The notes under the pieces are model-generated. The model was not told where the DNA came from. It saw only the letters and a list, made by a program, of their open reading frames with translations, and ran no database searches. 64,000 nucleotides of DNA from Clostridiales bacterium. GTDB taxonomy: Bacteria > Bacillota > Clostridia > DUOD01. The translations under genes and the position numbers were made by a program. How positions within the stretch are numbered: the first letter of the stretch is position 1; every line of letters begins with the position of its first letter. The stretch covers positions 1 through 64,000 of the forward strand of contig DUOD01000011.1 in NCBI GenBank assembly GCA_012838995.1, in the 5' to 3' direction. Below are positions 8,407 through 18,962 of this stretch, piece by piece.

Positions 8407-9951
8407 TTAATGCTTAAAATGTCTCATTTTTGTAAATACCATGGCTATACCAAATTCATCGGCCTTTTCTATGGACAGGTTATCCCTTAATGAGCCCCCT
8501 GGCTGGATTATTGCCGTCACACCTGCCTTACCGGCAGCCTCCACACAGTCGGGGAAAGGGAAGAAGGCATCCGAAGCCAAAACCGCACCCTTTATTTTTT
8601 CCCCGCTTCTTTCCACTGCCTGGGTGGTTGCCCATATTCTATTCACCTGACCGGGACCTATGCCCAGGGTTTGTTTATCCTTGCAAATAGCAATACCGTT
8701 GGATTTAGTGTGTTTTACCACCTTCCAGGCAAATAACAAATCCTCCATCTCTTTATCGGTGGGTTTCCTTTTGGTAACCACCTCGAGATTTTCCATGTCA
8801 ATTAAGATGTTGTCAATGTCCTGAACCAAAAGCCCACCGCCCACCTTTTTCATGTCCAGGGCGGTAGCCGGTAATTTAGTTGATATATCCTCCAGTTGCA
8901 ACAATCTTATATTTTTCTTTGACTTAAGTACCTCAAGTGCCTCCTGGGTAAAGGACGGTGCAACAACTATCTCAATGAAAATCTTATTTATTTCTTCCGA
9001 CGTCCTTTTGTCTATTTCTCTGTTGGCAGCCACGATACCGCCAAATATGGATACCGGATCGGATTGATAGGCCTTCATGTAGGCATCGTAAATATTGTCG
9101 GCGCTGCCTACACCACAGGGATTGGCATGTTTTACTGCCACAACGGTGGGTTCCTCAAATTCCTTGAGCAAATCTAAAGCTCCGTTGGTATCGTTTATAT
9201 TATTAAAGGACAGCTCCTTACCGTGCAACTGTACAGCCTGTGCTATGCTTCCCTTAACGGGTAGCACTTCCTTATAAAAGGCTGCAGCCTGGTGGGGATT
9301 TTCGCCGTATCTCATATCCTGGATCTTCTCAAAGGTTATGGTGAGCTTTTGAGGGAATTTCCCTAAGCCCTTATAATTCCTCAAATAACCCGCTATCATG
9401 GTATCGTACTGGCTGGTATGTTCAAAAACCTTCAGCGCCAAACTGTACCTTGTATCCGGTGTTGTATTGCCATTGGCTTTAATTTCATCCAATACCCTCT
9501 CATAATCCCCGGGATCCACCACAACGGTCACGTCTCGGTAATTCTTGGCCGCCGAACGCAGCATGGTAGGTCCGCCTATATCGATATTTTCTATGGCCTC
9601 CTCCAGGGTTACCCCGGACTTCATAATGGTATGTTTAAAGGGATACAGGTTAATTACCACCATATCTATCGTGTCAATGCCCAGTTCCTTCAACTGCTTC
9701 ATATGCTCTTCATTATCCCTAACAGCCAATAATCCGCCATGTATCTTTGGATGAAGGGTTTTCACTCTACCGTTTAAACATTCAGGAAAACCCGTAATAT
9801 CCGATACATTTATTACATCAATCCCTGCATCGCTTAAAACCCTGGCGGTACCGCCGGTGGATATTATTTCAACCCCTAGGCTATTTAAACCCTTTGCAAA
9901 TTCAACAATTCCCGTCTTATCCGACACACTTATTAAAGCCCGCTTAATCAT
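8407..9951 (-). CDS. purH: Bifunctional AICAR transformylase / IMP cyclohydrolase
   Basis: 514 residues, full length. The N-terminal MGS-like IMP cyclohydrolase domain starts [18 protein letters not shown]. The C-terminal AICAR transformylase domain contains [10 protein letters not shown]. It performs the last two steps of IMP synthesis. It starts two bases beyond the purN stop codon, so the two genes are probably coupled in translation. Confidence 0.97.
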   Translation of the reverse strand: MIKRALISVSDKTGIVEFAKGLNSLGVEIISTGGTARVLSDAGIDVINVSDITGFPECLNGRVKTLHPKIHGGLLAVRDNEEHMKQLKELGIDTIDMVVINLYPFKHTIMKSGVTLEEAIENIDIGGPTMLRSAAKNYRDVTVVVDPGDYERVLDEIKANGNTTPDTRYSLALKVFEHTSQYDTMIAGYLRNYKGLGKFPQKLTITFEKIQDMRYGENPHQAAAFYKEVLPVKGSIAQAVQLHGKELSFNNINDTNGALDLLKEFEEPTVVAVKHANPCGVGSADNIYDAYMKAYQSDPVSIFGGIVAANREIDKRTSEEINKIFIEIVVAPSFTQEALEVLKSKKNIRLLQLEDISTKLPATALDMKKVGGGLLVQDIDNILIDMENLEVVTKRKPTDKEMEDLLFAWKVVKHTKSNGIAICKDKQTLGIGPGQVNRIWATTQAVERSGEKIKGAVLASDAFFPFPDCVEAAGKAGVTAIIQPGGSLRDNLSIEKADEFGIAMVFTKMRHFKH

Positions 9952-9953
9952 AT

Positions 9954-10592
9954 TTATTCCTCCTTTTTAGTTATTGACACCCATCGTCCGTCTACCTTGA
10001 GCCTGCCCTCTACCAGCAATTTAACGGCCAGCGGCAATAACTTATGTTCAACCTCCAACACCCTTTTGGAAAGAGTGTCTACGGTATCCCCTTCCTGCAC
10101 TTCCACTGCCTGTTGCAAAATTATGGGGCCGGTATCGGCCTGTTCGTCAACGAAATGGACGGTGGCGCCGGTTAGCTTTACTCCGTAATCCAAAACGGCT
10201 TTATGTACCCTGCTGCCGTAAAACCCCATACCGCAAAAACTGGGAATTAACGAAGGATGGATGTTTATTATCTTATACCTATATGCATCTACAATTTCCG
10301 GTGCCAGTATGCTTAGGTAACCGGCAAGCACTATATAATCAATGTCATTTTCTTTTAATACCTTTAATAAATGCCTATTGTACTCATGCTTATCCTTAAA
10401 CTCTGCCGGTGTAATTACACAGCCGGGGATTCCCGCCCCTCGTGCCCGTTCCAAAGCGAAAACCCCGGCCTTGTTGGAAATAACAATGGCGATCCTGCAA
10501 CCCTTTATATATCCGCTGTCAATAGCATCTATTATGGCTTGTAGATTGCTCCCACCGCCGGATACCATAACGGCTATTCTTTTTTGCTGCAT
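9954..10592 (-). CDS. purN: Phosphoribosylglycinamide formyltransferase
   Basis: 212 residues. The folate-dependent GART motifs are present: [12 protein letters not shown], the [10 protein letters not shown] catalytic Asn/His stretch, and the catalytic Asp in QADTGPII. It formylates GAR. The start overlaps the end of purM by 19 bases, which indicates tight translational coupling. Confidence 0.97.
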   Translation of the reverse strand: MQQKRIAVMVSGGGSNLQAIIDAIDSGYIKGCRIAIVISNKAGVFALERARGAGIPGCVITPAEFKDKHEYNRHLLKVLKENDIDYIVLAGYLSILAPEIVDAYRYKIINIHPSLIPSFCGMGFYGSRVHKAVLDYGVKLTGATVHFVDEQADTGPIILQQAVEVQEGDTVDTLSKRVLEVEHKLLPLAVKLLVEGRLKVDGRWVSITKKEE

Positions 10593-11611
10593 ATGTCAAC
10601 ACCCGTCTCTCCCTTTATTACTTCCCCGATTACATATACATTATAGTCAAAGGAACTTGATATTTTAAGTACATCGTCGGCTGAACGCCTATCCACCGCC
10701 AGCACCATACCTATACCCATGTTAAAGGTATTAAACATCTGTCTATCCTCAAGTCCGGACATGGATTTTATTATGGAGAAAATTGGCGGTATCTCCCATC
10801 TTTCTTTATGCACAATAGCCCTTAGTCCCTCGGGAAGCATCCTGGGTATATTTTCAATAAAACCGCCCCCTGTTATATGGGCAATGCCTTTAATTCTAAC
10901 CTTTTCAAGAATTGTAAAAACGTCTTTGACGTATATCCTGGTGGGCTTTAGCAGTTCCTGGCCGTAGGTACAACCCAAATCTTCGCAATACTGATCCAAA
11001 ACATTTTTATCATCCACCATCAACCTTCTGACCAGTGAATATCCGTTACTGTGCAGGCCTGAGGATGACAGACCTATCAATACATCGCCGTTTTTAATTT
11101 CGTTGCCCGTTATTATTTTATCCCTGTCAACCATACCCACTGCAAAACCTGCCAAATCATATTCGCCATTTTTATAAAACCCGGGCATCTCAGCCGTTTC
11201 CCCGCCGATTAGGGCACAACCGGACTGCTTACAGCCCCCTGCCACTCCTTCCACGACGGCGGCCATTTTTTCGGGCTCCAGCTTGCCGGTGGCGATGTAA
11301 TCGAGAAAAAACAAAGGTCTAGCCCCTTGGCATACAATGTCATTGACGCACATGGCCACGCAGTCCTGACCAATGGTATTGTGGATATCCATTAGAAAGG
11401 CAATCTTTAATTTGGTGCCCACACCGTCGGTGCCGGCAACCAATACAGGTTGCTTCATCCCTTGGGTGTCCAGGGCATATAAACCGCTGAAGCTTCCTAT
11501 GCCCCCAAGCACATTTTCATTGTGGGTACCGGCCACATGTTTCTTCATAAGCTCAACGGCTTTATACCCAGCACGTATATCTACACCGGAATCTTCATAA
11601 CTAATCGCCAT
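10574..11611 (-). CDS. purM: Phosphoribosylformylglycinamidine cyclo-ligase
   Basis: 345 residues. The PurM/AIR synthase signatures [10 protein letters not shown] and [14 protein letters not shown] are seen, with an [12 protein letters not shown] stretch. It closes the imidazole ring to give AIR. It overlaps purF (11 bases) and purN (19 bases). The gene for the preceding FGAM synthase (purL/Q/S) is not in this window. Confidence 0.97.
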   Translation of the reverse strand: MAISYEDSGVDIRAGYKAVELMKKHVAGTHNENVLGGIGSFSGLYALDTQGMKQPVLVAGTDGVGTKLKIAFLMDIHNTIGQDCVAMCVNDIVCQGARPLFFLDYIATGKLEPEKMAAVVEGVAGGCKQSGCALIGGETAEMPGFYKNGEYDLAGFAVGMVDRDKIITGNEIKNGDVLIGLSSSGLHSNGYSLVRRLMVDDKNVLDQYCEDLGCTYGQELLKPTRIYVKDVFTILEKVRIKGIAHITGGGFIENIPRMLPEGLRAIVHKERWEIPPIFSIIKSMSGLEDRQMFNTFNMGIGMVLAVDRRSADDVLKISSSFDYNVYVIGEVIKGETGVDICSKKE

Positions 11612-13046
11612 TTTTATCCTCCCGCCTTTTACATTTTTTGTCTCCTTTGTTCAGACAGGATACCTCCATAGGATATCGACCGTCAAAGCATCCCGTACAA
11701 AACTGGCAGCTACTTCCCTCCACCGTTTTTAACAAAGATTCAATACTTATATATCCAAGACTATCGGCGCCTATAAGCTTCTCGATTTCCTCCACCGTAT
11801 ATGCAGCACCTATCAGTTGTTTTGTGGAAGGCGTATCCATGCCAAAATAACAGGGCGATACGACGGGGGGTGAGCTTATTCTCATATGCACTTCCCTGGC
11901 ACCGGCCGTCCTTAGCATATCCACTATCATCTTACTGGTGGTACCCCGTACAATGGAATCGTCCACCATGGCTATTCTCTTGCCCTGTACCATTTTCCTT
12001 AAAGCATTCAACTTGATACGAAGGGCCTGTTCCCTCATGGATTGGCTGGGCTGGATAAAGGTCCTGCCCACATACCGGTTTTTTATCAAGCCCTCTCCAT
12101 AGGGAATATTGCTTTGCTCCGCAAAGCCAATAGCAGCGGTGGTACCCGAATCGGGAACACCGATCACCATATCCACATCGGCGGGATGTTCCATGGCCAG
12201 ATACCTGCCCGCATCCATTCTTGCCTGGTATACGCTGATGCCGTCAATGATGCTGTCCGTCCTGGCCAGATATACAAACTCAAATATACACAGGCCGGAC
12301 TTTAACGGCACCTCGGTTTGGATGGAAGTCAAGCCGTTTTTATCTATAATTATAATTTCTCCCGGCTTAACATCCCTTATATAATCGGCTCCTATTACAT
12401 CAAAGGCACAGGTTTCCGATGCCAAGACATATGAATTGTTTATCTTGCCCAAAGCCAGCGGCCTTATGCCATGGGGATCCCTTATGCCGATAAGTTTATC
12501 CTTTGCCATCATGGTAATTGCATATGAGCCCTTAATCCTTCTTAAGGTTTTTTTAACGGCGGTTACCAAATCCTGGTCCCTATACTGGGCAATCAATGTT
12601 GCAATTACCTCACTGTCGATGGAGGTCTGAAATATTGCCCCGCTTTCTTCCAGTTCCTGCCTAAGTTCTAATGCATTGGTCAGTTTACCGTTATGGGCCA
12701 GGGCTATATCTCCGCCCTTGTATTTTATTACAAGGGGCTGGGCATTTACCGTATGACAATCACCGGCAAGGGAATGTCTTACATGCCCTATCGCGATATT
12801 ACCCCTATCAAGCTGTTGCAATTTTTCCATGGTAAATACATCAACCACAAGGCCCATTTGCTTGTGGTATATAATTCCCCTTTCGGTTGACACGGCAATA
12901 CCGGCACTGTCCTGTCCCCTGTGCTGAAGGGCGTATAACCCGTAATAACATATATCAACACAGTCAATGCCGTCCACATCATATATGCCAAATACACCGC
13001 ACTCTTCCCTTGGTTTGTCCAATAAAAAGTCTGACTTATAAAGCAT
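11601..13046 (-). CDS. purF: Amidophosphoribosyltransferase
   Basis: 481 residues from the ATG at 13046, with AGGAG 8 bases upstream. The track ORF extends 74 codons further into purC and is not supported. The protein has a short propeptide ending before the N-terminal nucleophile (PREECGVFG, Cys16), a class II glutamine amidotransferase domain, and a PRTase domain ([13 protein letters not shown]). Cysteines in SCQFCTGC near the C-terminus indicate the [4Fe-4S] Bacillus-type enzyme. It makes phosphoribosylamine, the first purine step. Confidence 0.97.
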   Translation of the reverse strand: MLYKSDFLLDKPREECGVFGIYDVDGIDCVDICYYGLYALQHRGQDSAGIAVSTERGIIYHKQMGLVVDVFTMEKLQQLDRGNIAIGHVRHSLAGDCHTVNAQPLVIKYKGGDIALAHNGKLTNALELRQELEESGAIFQTSIDSEVIATLIAQYRDQDLVTAVKKTLRRIKGSYAITMMAKDKLIGIRDPHGIRPLALGKINNSYVLASETCAFDVIGADYIRDVKPGEIIIIDKNGLTSIQTEVPLKSGLCIFEFVYLARTDSIIDGISVYQARMDAGRYLAMEHPADVDMVIGVPDSGTTAAIGFAEQSNIPYGEGLIKNRYVGRTFIQPSQSMREQALRIKLNALRKMVQGKRIAMVDDSIVRGTTSKMIVDMLRTAGAREVHMRISSPPVVSPCYFGMDTPSTKQLIGAAYTVEEIEKLIGADSLGYISIESLLKTVEGSSCQFCTGCFDGRYPMEVSCLNKGDKKCKRREDKNGD

Positions 13047-13077
13047 GTTGTTGTCTCCTGTCACTAAATTCACTTCC

Positions 13078-13788
13078 CTATTTAGCACCCATAAGTCTGT
13101 TGAGTATTTCCTGATAGGCCTCTTCCACATTGCCCAGATCCCTTCTGAACCTGTCCTTATCCAGCTTTTCACCGGTGGTAGAATCCCAGAACCTGCATGT
13201 ATCCGGTGAAATCTCATCGGCCAATACAATTCCGCCCTTGAAACGTCCGAACTCCAACTTAAAATCAATTAAATCTATTTTTAAATCCTTTAAATAATCC
13301 CTTAATAAATCGTTAACCTTAAAGGCCATTTGGGAAATGGTTTTTATCTCCTCAGGTATTGCCAGGTCCATGGCATAAATATGGTATTCATTCACCATAG
13401 GATCTCCCAGGTCATCGTTTTTGTAGCAAAACTCCAGCACAGTACGTTTAAGCACCGTGCCCTCGGGTATCCCCAGCCTCTTTGACAGGCTGCCGGCGGC
13501 AATGTTTCTTACTATCACTTCAACGGGGATTATTTCCACCTTTTTTACTATGGTCTCACGATCACTTATTTCCTCTATATAGTGAGTATCTATGCCCGAT
13601 CTTTCCAGTAGCCCGAACAGATGGTTGGATACCTTGTTATTTACCACGCCTTTGCCTATTATGGTTCCCTTTTTTAAACCGTTAAAAGCCGTGGCATCAT
13701 CCTTATATTCAACTATACACCTATCTTCCATATCGGTTTTATACACTTTTTTAGCCTTACCTTCATATAACAAATCCAGCTTTTTCAT
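13078..13788 (-). CDS. purC: SAICAR synthetase
   Basis: 236 residues, typical of the bacterial enzyme. It begins with [13 protein letters not shown] and includes [11 protein letters not shown] and the CRFWD stretch. It joins CAIR and aspartate. It follows purE by two bases and precedes purF by 31. Confidence 0.97.
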   Translation of the reverse strand: MKKLDLLYEGKAKKVYKTDMEDRCIVEYKDDATAFNGLKKGTIIGKGVVNNKVSNHLFGLLERSGIDTHYIEEISDRETIVKKVEIIPVEVIVRNIAAGSLSKRLGIPEGTVLKRTVLEFCYKNDDLGDPMVNEYHIYAMDLAIPEEIKTISQMAFKVNDLLRDYLKDLKIDLIDFKLEFGRFKGGIVLADEISPDTCRFWDSTTGEKLDKDRFRRDLGNVEEAYQEILNRLMGAK

Positions 13789-13790
13789 AT

Positions 13791-14288
13791 TTAGTCTATC
13801 TCCTTCCCTATCTTTGCATCCTTCTTTTTCACTTCTTCTGCCATTGAGGACCGGAAGTCTTCCAGTTTTTCAACTAAATGTGTATACTTTAACGACAAAA
13901 TTTGTGCGGCCAGCAAACCGGCATTCCTTGCACCATCGATGCCTACCGTTGCAACCGGAATACCGGGGGGCATCTGTACTATCGAAAGCAATGCATCCAT
14001 GCCATCCAGTACCGACCCCTTTATAGGAATACCTATTACCGGTACCGTAGTATAGGCAGCCAGCACCCCGGGTAAATGGGCAGCCATACCGGCGGCTGCG
14101 ATTATTACATCAAAGCCGTTTTCACGAGCCTTGCCGGCAAATTCCGCCGCTTGGTCCGGGGTACGATGGGCTGAAATTACCCTTGCCTCCACATCGATAT
14201 CCATATCCTTGAGCACCTTAATAGCCTTTTTGACCACGGGAAAGTCAGAGTCGCTTCCCATGATGACGGCAACCTTTGGTTGTTTCAT
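13791..14288 (-). CDS. purE: N5-carboxyaminoimidazole ribonucleotide mutase
   Basis: 165 residues, class I PurE. Signatures are [24 protein letters not shown] and [20 protein letters not shown] lies 7 bases before the ATG. It heads the purECFMNHD run. No purK is seen. It starts 126 bases after the permease gene, across an unusual hairpin region (14322-14405). Confidence 0.97.
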   Translation of the reverse strand: MKQPKVAVIMGSDSDFPVVKKAIKVLKDMDIDVEARVISAHRTPDQAAEFAGKARENGFDVIIAAAGMAAHLPGVLAAYTTVPVIGIPIKGSVLDGMDALLSIVQMPPGIPVATVGIDGARNAGLLAAQILSLKYTHLVEKLEDFRSSMAEEVKKKDAKIGKEID

Positions 14289-14321
14289 GTATGTACCTCC
14301 TTAAATGATGACAACTTTTTT

Positions 14322-14405
14322 CAAATCTTATGGAAAAAGAGAAACATTTCTCTCCTTCCATAAGATTTGAGATCCGATTAGGAAACCTAATCGGATCTCA
14401 AATCT
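14322..14405 (-). repeat. Two overlapping, mutually exclusive inverted repeats before purE
   Basis: A perfect 20-bp inverted repeat (14363-14382 with 14386-14405, 3-base loop) shares seven bases with a second 14-bp inverted repeat (14322-14335 with 14356-14369, itself holding an inner AGAGAAA/TTTCTCT stem). Both cannot form fully at once. Neither is followed by a U-run on the minus strand. It could be a processing site, an attenuator-like switch, or a small repeated element. Confidence 0.75.
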
Positions 14406-14414
14406 TTTATTAAC

Positions 14415-15824
14415 CTAAAGACGGGCTAGTAAGGCATACCTTAGTATGAACACAATAGCCAGTACATATAGAATGGGATGCACTTCCTTACCCTTACCCC
14501 TTGCCAGTTTAACTATCGGATAGAAGATAAATCCTGCAGCTATACCATTGGCAATGCTGTATGAGAAGGGCATCAGCGCCATGGTCAAAAACGCCGGAAA
14601 TGCCTCTTCAAAATCATTAAAGTTAATATTCTTTAGAGATCCCATCATTAATACACCCACTATTATAAGGGCAGGGGCAGTAGCCTGGCTGGGTATGATG
14701 CCGGCAATGGGCGCCAAGAATATTGCCAGTACAAATAATATGGCAACGACTATGGCGGTTAAACCCGTCCTTCCCCCTTCACTTACACCGGCACTGCTTT
14801 CAACATAAGTGGTAACGGTAGAGGTACCTAAAGCCGCACCCACCGATGTGGCAATTGCATCGGCCAACAGCGCCTGATTAGCCCTGGGCAACCTACCGTC
14901 CTTATCAAGGAAACCGCCCTTGGAAGCAGTTCCTATCAAGGTGCCGATGGTATCAAACATGTCCACCATGGTAAAGGCTATAATTACTGTTATAACAGAT
15001 ACCACCGTACCAAAAAGGGTTGCTCCCTCACCAATATTAAGCAGTCCGGCAAAATCCATTTTCATGAAGGTGGGTTCCAGGGACAAGCCACTTAGGGTAA
15101 CCTGCTCGGGCAATTGGGTAACGCCCATAAAAAAGCCTATTATAGTAGTAACTATTATTCCAATGAACAGCGAACCCTTTATCTTCTTAACCACCAATAT
15201 TCCGGTAATGACCAGACCTATTATGGCCAGCAAAACTCCGGGATCGCTAAACCGCCCAAACTCCAACACCTGGGATCCGGCATTGGAAACGGCCTCTGCC
15301 ATAACATCGGGATTAAATTCCTTTGTAGCATAAATGATGTCCAATATAGGCCCTTGATTAACCCTTATAATCTGGGCATTGTTAAGACCTACAAAGGCAA
15401 TAAACAGTCCGATACCTGCACTAATGGCATGTTTCAGGGAATTGGGTATGGCATCCACAATTGCCGCTCTCCAACCGGTCAATGAAATAATTATGAAAAT
15501 TATACCTGAAATAAATACAGCAGCCAAGGCCTGCTGCCAAGTAAATCCCATTGCAAAAACGACGGTAAATACAAAAAACGCATTTAATCCCATTCCGGGG
15601 GCCTGAGCAAAGGGATAATTGGCCAACAATCCAATCAATAACGTACCGATTGCAGCAGAAATACAGGTTGCCAGCAGTACCGCATTATAGTCCATACCTG
15701 TTTGGGATAATAACGACGGATTAACAAAGATAATGTAAGCCATGGTAAAAAAAGTGGTAAGACCGGCTATTATTTCCGTCCTTACAGTGGTGTTGTTTTC
15801 CCTTAACTTGAAAAATTTATCCAT
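14415..15824 (-). CDS. pbuG: NCS2/AzgA-type purine (guanine/hypoxanthine) permease
   Basis: 469 residues with about 12-14 hydrophobic segments, typical of the AzgA-like purine permeases of Firmicutes (start MDKFFKLRENNTTVRTEIIAGLTTFFTMAYI). It should import guanine, hypoxanthine or adenine with a cation. It lies directly behind a guanine riboswitch and directly ahead of purE, fitting purine uptake and synthesis under one signal. The symbol is by analogy; the exact base imported is not shown by the sequence. Confidence 0.9.
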   Translation of the reverse strand: MDKFFKLRENNTTVRTEIIAGLTTFFTMAYIIFVNPSLLSQTGMDYNAVLLATCISAAIGTLLIGLLANYPFAQAPGMGLNAFFVFTVVFAMGFTWQQALAAVFISGIIFIIISLTGWRAAIVDAIPNSLKHAISAGIGLFIAFVGLNNAQIIRVNQGPILDIIYATKEFNPDVMAEAVSNAGSQVLEFGRFSDPGVLLAIIGLVITGILVVKKIKGSLFIGIIVTTIIGFFMGVTQLPEQVTLSGLSLEPTFMKMDFAGLLNIGEGATLFGTVVSVITVIIAFTMVDMFDTIGTLIGTASKGGFLDKDGRLPRANQALLADAIATSVGAALGTSTVTTYVESSAGVSEGGRTGLTAIVVAILFVLAIFLAPIAGIIPSQATAPALIIVGVLMMGSLKNINFNDFEEAFPAFLTMALMPFSYSIANGIAAGFIFYPIVKLARGKGKEVHPILYVLAIVFILRYALLARL

Positions 15825-15877
15825 GATCTGCCTCCTTATATTATAAAAGTTTAGGTTTTAGTATAAACCCCTATAAC

Positions 15878-15922
15878 ATAAAAAATACATGAACAATAAA
15901 GAGAGTGAAATTCATGTATTTT
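15878..15922 (-). terminator. Riboswitch terminator before pbuG
   Basis: On the minus strand AATACATGAA pairs with TTCATGTATT (15884-15893 and 15911-15920), followed by a run of T. It lies between the guanine aptamer and the permease start and is the likely guanine-controlled attenuator. Confidence 0.85.
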
Positions 15923-15970
15923 ATAAAAACGTAATTGTGGCAGATAAGGAACAATCCACCGAATGTATTT

Positions 15971-16041
15971 CACCCATAGTCAAGCAATTTCCGGTTGCTT
16001 GGTAGAAACGTTCGGACCATATTACCGAATTTATATGAGCG
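15971..16041 (-). promoter_or_regulatory. Purine riboswitch, guanine/hypoxanthine class
   Basis: The minus strand shows the family's three-way junction: P1 CGCTCATA with TATGGGTG, P2/P3 loops around ATATGGTCCGAACGTTTCTACC, and GACTATGGG. The specificity base in GACTATG is C, which marks guanine rather than adenine. A promoter lies just upstream and a terminator just downstream, so guanine should switch the pbuG (and possibly pur) transcript off. Confidence 0.95.
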
Positions 16042-16059
16042 TTATTAAATTATATTTAA

Positions 16060-16088
16060 ATATTAACAGAAGAAGGGACCGGTGTCAA
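16060..16088 (-). promoter_or_regulatory. SigA-type promoter of the pbuG-pur unit
   Basis: On the minus strand TTGACA (16083-16088), 17 bases, TAATAT (16060-16065). The start of transcription would fall about 10 bases before the guanine riboswitch. Confidence 0.85.
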
Positions 16089-16227
16089 TAAGGACTAGAA
16101 CATTTATTGATGATTTGGGCAAAATGTTCGGATTTTTCGTCACGGACCATCATGTTGTAACACTATATATAATTTAATCATATATTGTTATATAGCCAGA
16201 TATATATATTTTTAGGAGGTATGTAAC

Positions 16228-16428
16228 GTGAATTATATGTATCCGCCCAACAATTCGGCTCCGTATTCTGCCGACCAACAAAGCCAACGGTGCGGTGTTG
16301 AACTTGCCAGGGCCTATGTACCCTTCCAACAATATACGACCACTTTTCCTATAAAGGAAGCTTTATTAAAGAGGGGGACGCTTTTCCCCGAACTATATAA
16401 GCCTTATAAGAAAAAAGGCAGCTATTAG
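16228..16428 (+). CDS. cotJA: Spore coat protein CotJA
   Basis: 66 residues from a GTG start with AGGAGG about 10 bases upstream. It has the CotJA pattern: a tyrosine/proline-rich N-terminus, then LARAYVPFQQYTTTFPIKEALLKRGTLFPELY. CotJA is an inner coat component that depends on CotJC. It is the first gene of cotJABC. SigE control is known for Bacillus cotJ, but no clear SigE promoter could be read in the AT-rich region upstream. Confidence 0.93.
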   Translation: MNYMYPPNNSAPYSADQQSQRCGVELARAYVPFQQYTTTFPIKEALLKRGTLFPELYKPYKKKGSY

Positions 16429-16442
16429 GGAGGTTAAAAAGA

Positions 16443-16697
16443 ATGGACAAAGCAAGGAGTAAAATGCTGCAAGATATTCAAGCCCTTGAGTTCGCCGTAA
16501 TAGAATTAAATCTGTATTTAGACATTAACCCCTGCGACGAAAGGGCTTTAAAAGATTATAACAATTACGCCTGTCAATTGGAAGCCTTGAAAAGGACATA
16601 TGCCCAAAGGTACGGATCATTGGTGGGCCTCATGCCCAGCAAGCTACCATGCTTTGATTGGATTAATGAGCCATGGCCATGGGAAATGCAAGTTTGA
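16443..16697 (+). CDS. cotJB: Spore coat protein CotJB
   Basis: 84 residues matching CotJB (LQDIQALEFAVIELNLYLDINPCDERALKDYN, and a C-terminal FDWINEPWPWEMQ). GGGAGG precedes the ATG. It is the middle gene of cotJABC with 14- and 21-base gaps. The molecular role of CotJB in the coat is not defined. Confidence 0.93.
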   Translation: MDKARSKMLQDIQALEFAVIELNLYLDINPCDERALKDYNNYACQLEALKRTYAQRYGSLVGLMPSKLPCFDWINEPWPWEMQV

Positions 16698-16718
16698 ACG
16701 TAAAAGGAGGACAATTGT

Positions 16719-17291
16719 ATGTGGATATATGAAAAGAAGCTTGAATACCCCGCAAGGGTTTCCGGCCCAAATCCAAAGCTGGCCAAGACAATAATAACAC
16801 AATACGGCGGCCCCGACGGTGAGTTATCCGCTTCCATGCGTTATCTTACTCAAAGATATTCCATGCCCACTCCCCAAACCAAAGCCCTTTTGACGGATAT
16901 TGGTACCGAAGAGCTGGCCCATATGGAAATAGTGGCCACTTTGGTATATAACCTAATAAAGGACGCACCCCTGGAACAACTGAAAAAGGAAGGCATGGCA
17001 GGATATTATGCAGACCACGATAGGGCAGTATACTTTATAGATGCTTCGGGTAACCCGTGGACGGCTACCTATATTCAATCCAAGGGCGATCCCATAACCG
17101 ACCTGCACGAAAACATGGCAGCCGAACAAAAGGCCAGGAGCACATATGAATACCTTATAAATCTGTCGGATGACCCTTGCGTAACGGATACCTTAAGGTT
17201 TTTACGGATGAGGGAAGTAGTCCATTTCCAAAGATTCGGCGAAGCCCTGCAGTTGGTACAGGAATATTTGGACCGTAAAAAATTTTATTAA
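16719..17291 (+). CDS. cotJC: Spore coat protein CotJC, manganese-catalase-like
   Basis: 190 residues starting MWIYEKKLEYPARV, as in CotJC. It is a ferritin-like four-helix protein with the carboxylate and histidine residues of Mn catalases (TEELAHMEIV, HENMAAEQKARSTYEYL, REVVHFQRF). It may remove peroxide at the spore coat. It is last in the cotJ operon and followed directly by a bidirectional terminator shared with guaA. Confidence 0.95.
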   Translation: MWIYEKKLEYPARVSGPNPKLAKTIITQYGGPDGELSASMRYLTQRYSMPTPQTKALLTDIGTEELAHMEIVATLVYNLIKDAPLEQLKKEGMAGYYADHDRAVYFIDASGNPWTATYIQSKGDPITDLHENMAAEQKARSTYEYLINLSDDPCVTDTLRFLRMREVVHFQRFGEALQLVQEYLDRKKFY

Positions 17292-17318
17292 AAAAGAGGG
17301 TTTTAAAACCCTCTTTTT
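17291..17318. terminator. Bidirectional terminator between cotJC and guaA
   Basis: A perfect 14-bp inverted repeat, AAAAAGAGGGTTTT with AAAACCCTCTTTTT. It serves the converging cotJ operon and guaA and overlaps the guaA stop codon. Confidence 0.9.
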
Positions 17319-18852
17319 ATTCCCACTCTATGGTTGAAGGCGGCTTGGAGGTTATATCGTACACCACCCTGTTGACCTTGGGCACCTTGCTTACTATGGT
17401 GTTTGATATGTCAGCCAGTACATCATGGGGTATCCTGGCCCAATCGGCAGTCGTGCCGTCAATGCTGGTAACCGCCCTAAGGGCAATTGTATAGTCATAG
17501 GTCCTATCGCCATCCGTAACACCGACGCTTCTCATACCGGTCAGTATGGCAAAGTACTGCCATATTTTTTTGTCCAAACCTGCCCGTTCAATGGCGTCCC
17601 TGAACAGGGCATCGGCCTCCCTTAATATTTCCAGTTTTTCTTGGGTAACATCGCCTATTACCCTTATGGCCAATCCGGGACCGGGAAAGGGCTGTCTTTC
17701 CACCATATGATCCGGCAAGCCCAGCTGTCTGCCCACTTCCCGTACTTCATCCTTAAACAGATTTCTTAAAGGTTCTATTATCTCCTTGAAATCTATATGC
17801 TGGGGTAGTCCTCCCACGTTATGATGGCTCTTTATCATACTGCCGTCGCCCAGTCCACTCTCGATTACATCGGAATATATAGTCCCCTGTACCAGATAAT
17901 CCACCCTTCCCAAGGACCTTGCACATTCTTCGAACACCCTTATAAACTCTTCGCCGATTATCTTACGTTTAGACTCGGGATTGGTAACGCCTTTTAATTT
18001 ATCTAAAAAACGCTTACCGGCATCTACCATTATCAGGTTAATGTCGAATTGGTCCTTAAAGATTTTTTCTACTTGCCGAGCCTCGCCTTTTCTCATAAGG
18101 CCGGTGTCCACAAAGATACAGGTAAGCTGTTTGCCCACGGCGCGGTGGATCAATACTGCCGCCACCGATGAATCCACGCCGCCGGATAAGGCGCATAAAA
18201 CCTTTCCATCTCCTACCTTGTTTTTAATATCCTCTATGGTTTGCCGGATAAAGGACGACATCTTCCAGTCACCGCTGCACTCGCAAATATTGTATAAAAA
18301 ATTCTTTAATATTTCCCTATCCTCCACGATATGTACATCCTCGGGATAAAACCAAACTCCGTACAGTTTCCTTTCGGGATGCTCAAAGGCAACAACAGGA
18401 CAATCATCGCTCCATGCAGTTACCCTAAATCCCTGCGGCACCTTTTGTATGCTGCCCTTACAATTTATCCGACACCGAATAATATCATCCATATCCTTGA
18501 ACAATAAGGACTGGTTGCTTATATTGACATCAACCTCACCCTGCTCACCGCAGTCCTCCATTGAGACCTTGCCCCCCATTTGATGGCATATTAATTGGGC
18601 TCCGTAACAAATACCCAATATGGGTATATTGAGGCTGTATATATCCTCACTGCACCTTGGGGCATTGTCGGCATAAAAACTGCCCGGCCCGCCGGCCAAT
18701 ATTATTCCCTTGGGATTTATACTCTTTATACGTTCTATGGAAGCATTATAGGGTAACACTTCACAATATACATTGGCCTGCCGTACCCTCCGGGCCATTT
18801 GTTGAATATATCCTCCTCCAAAGTCCAGCACCACAATCTTTTCAATCTCCAT
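17317..18852 (-). CDS. guaA: GMP synthase with altered amidotransferase active site
   Basis: 511 residues: a class I glutamine amidotransferase domain (about 1-195), an ATP pyrophosphatase domain (LSGGVDSSV), and the C-terminal dimer domain ending in TIEWE. It converts XMP to GMP. The nucleophile cysteine is present (GICYGAQ), but the catalytic histidine position reads FYPED where the family has FHPE, so His is Tyr (codon TAT). The N-terminal motif reads GGGYIQQ rather than the usual GGQYxQL. The synthetase half looks intact, so it may use free ammonia. guaB lies nearby on the same strand. Confidence 0.93.
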   Translation of the reverse strand: MEIEKIVVLDFGGGYIQQMARRVRQANVYCEVLPYNASIERIKSINPKGIILAGGPGSFYADNAPRCSEDIYSLNIPILGICYGAQLICHQMGGKVSMEDCGEQGEVDVNISNQSLLFKDMDDIIRCRINCKGSIQKVPQGFRVTAWSDDCPVVAFEHPERKLYGVWFYPEDVHIVEDREILKNFLYNICECSGDWKMSSFIRQTIEDIKNKVGDGKVLCALSGGVDSSVAAVLIHRAVGKQLTCIFVDTGLMRKGEARQVEKIFKDQFDINLIMVDAGKRFLDKLKGVTNPESKRKIIGEEFIRVFEECARSLGRVDYLVQGTIYSDVIESGLGDGSMIKSHHNVGGLPQHIDFKEIIEPLRNLFKDEVREVGRQLGLPDHMVERQPFPGPGLAIRVIGDVTQEKLEILREADALFRDAIERAGLDKKIWQYFAILTGMRSVGVTDGDRTYDYTIALRAVTSIDGTTADWARIPHDVLADISNTIVSKVPKVNRVVYDITSKPPSTIEWE

Positions 18853-18962
18853 AACAACACCTCTTCATATGAAATAAACGAATTTTACCTATTCAAGTAT
18901 ATTTTATACCCTTTTTTGTTGTCAAATAATTTTCCATTTAAACCGACATGTTATTCCCCATT

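Noticed and set aside
13047-13268. 74-residue N-terminal extension of PurF
   Set aside because: It reads through the end of purC in another frame, and PurF must begin shortly before its nucleophile Cys.
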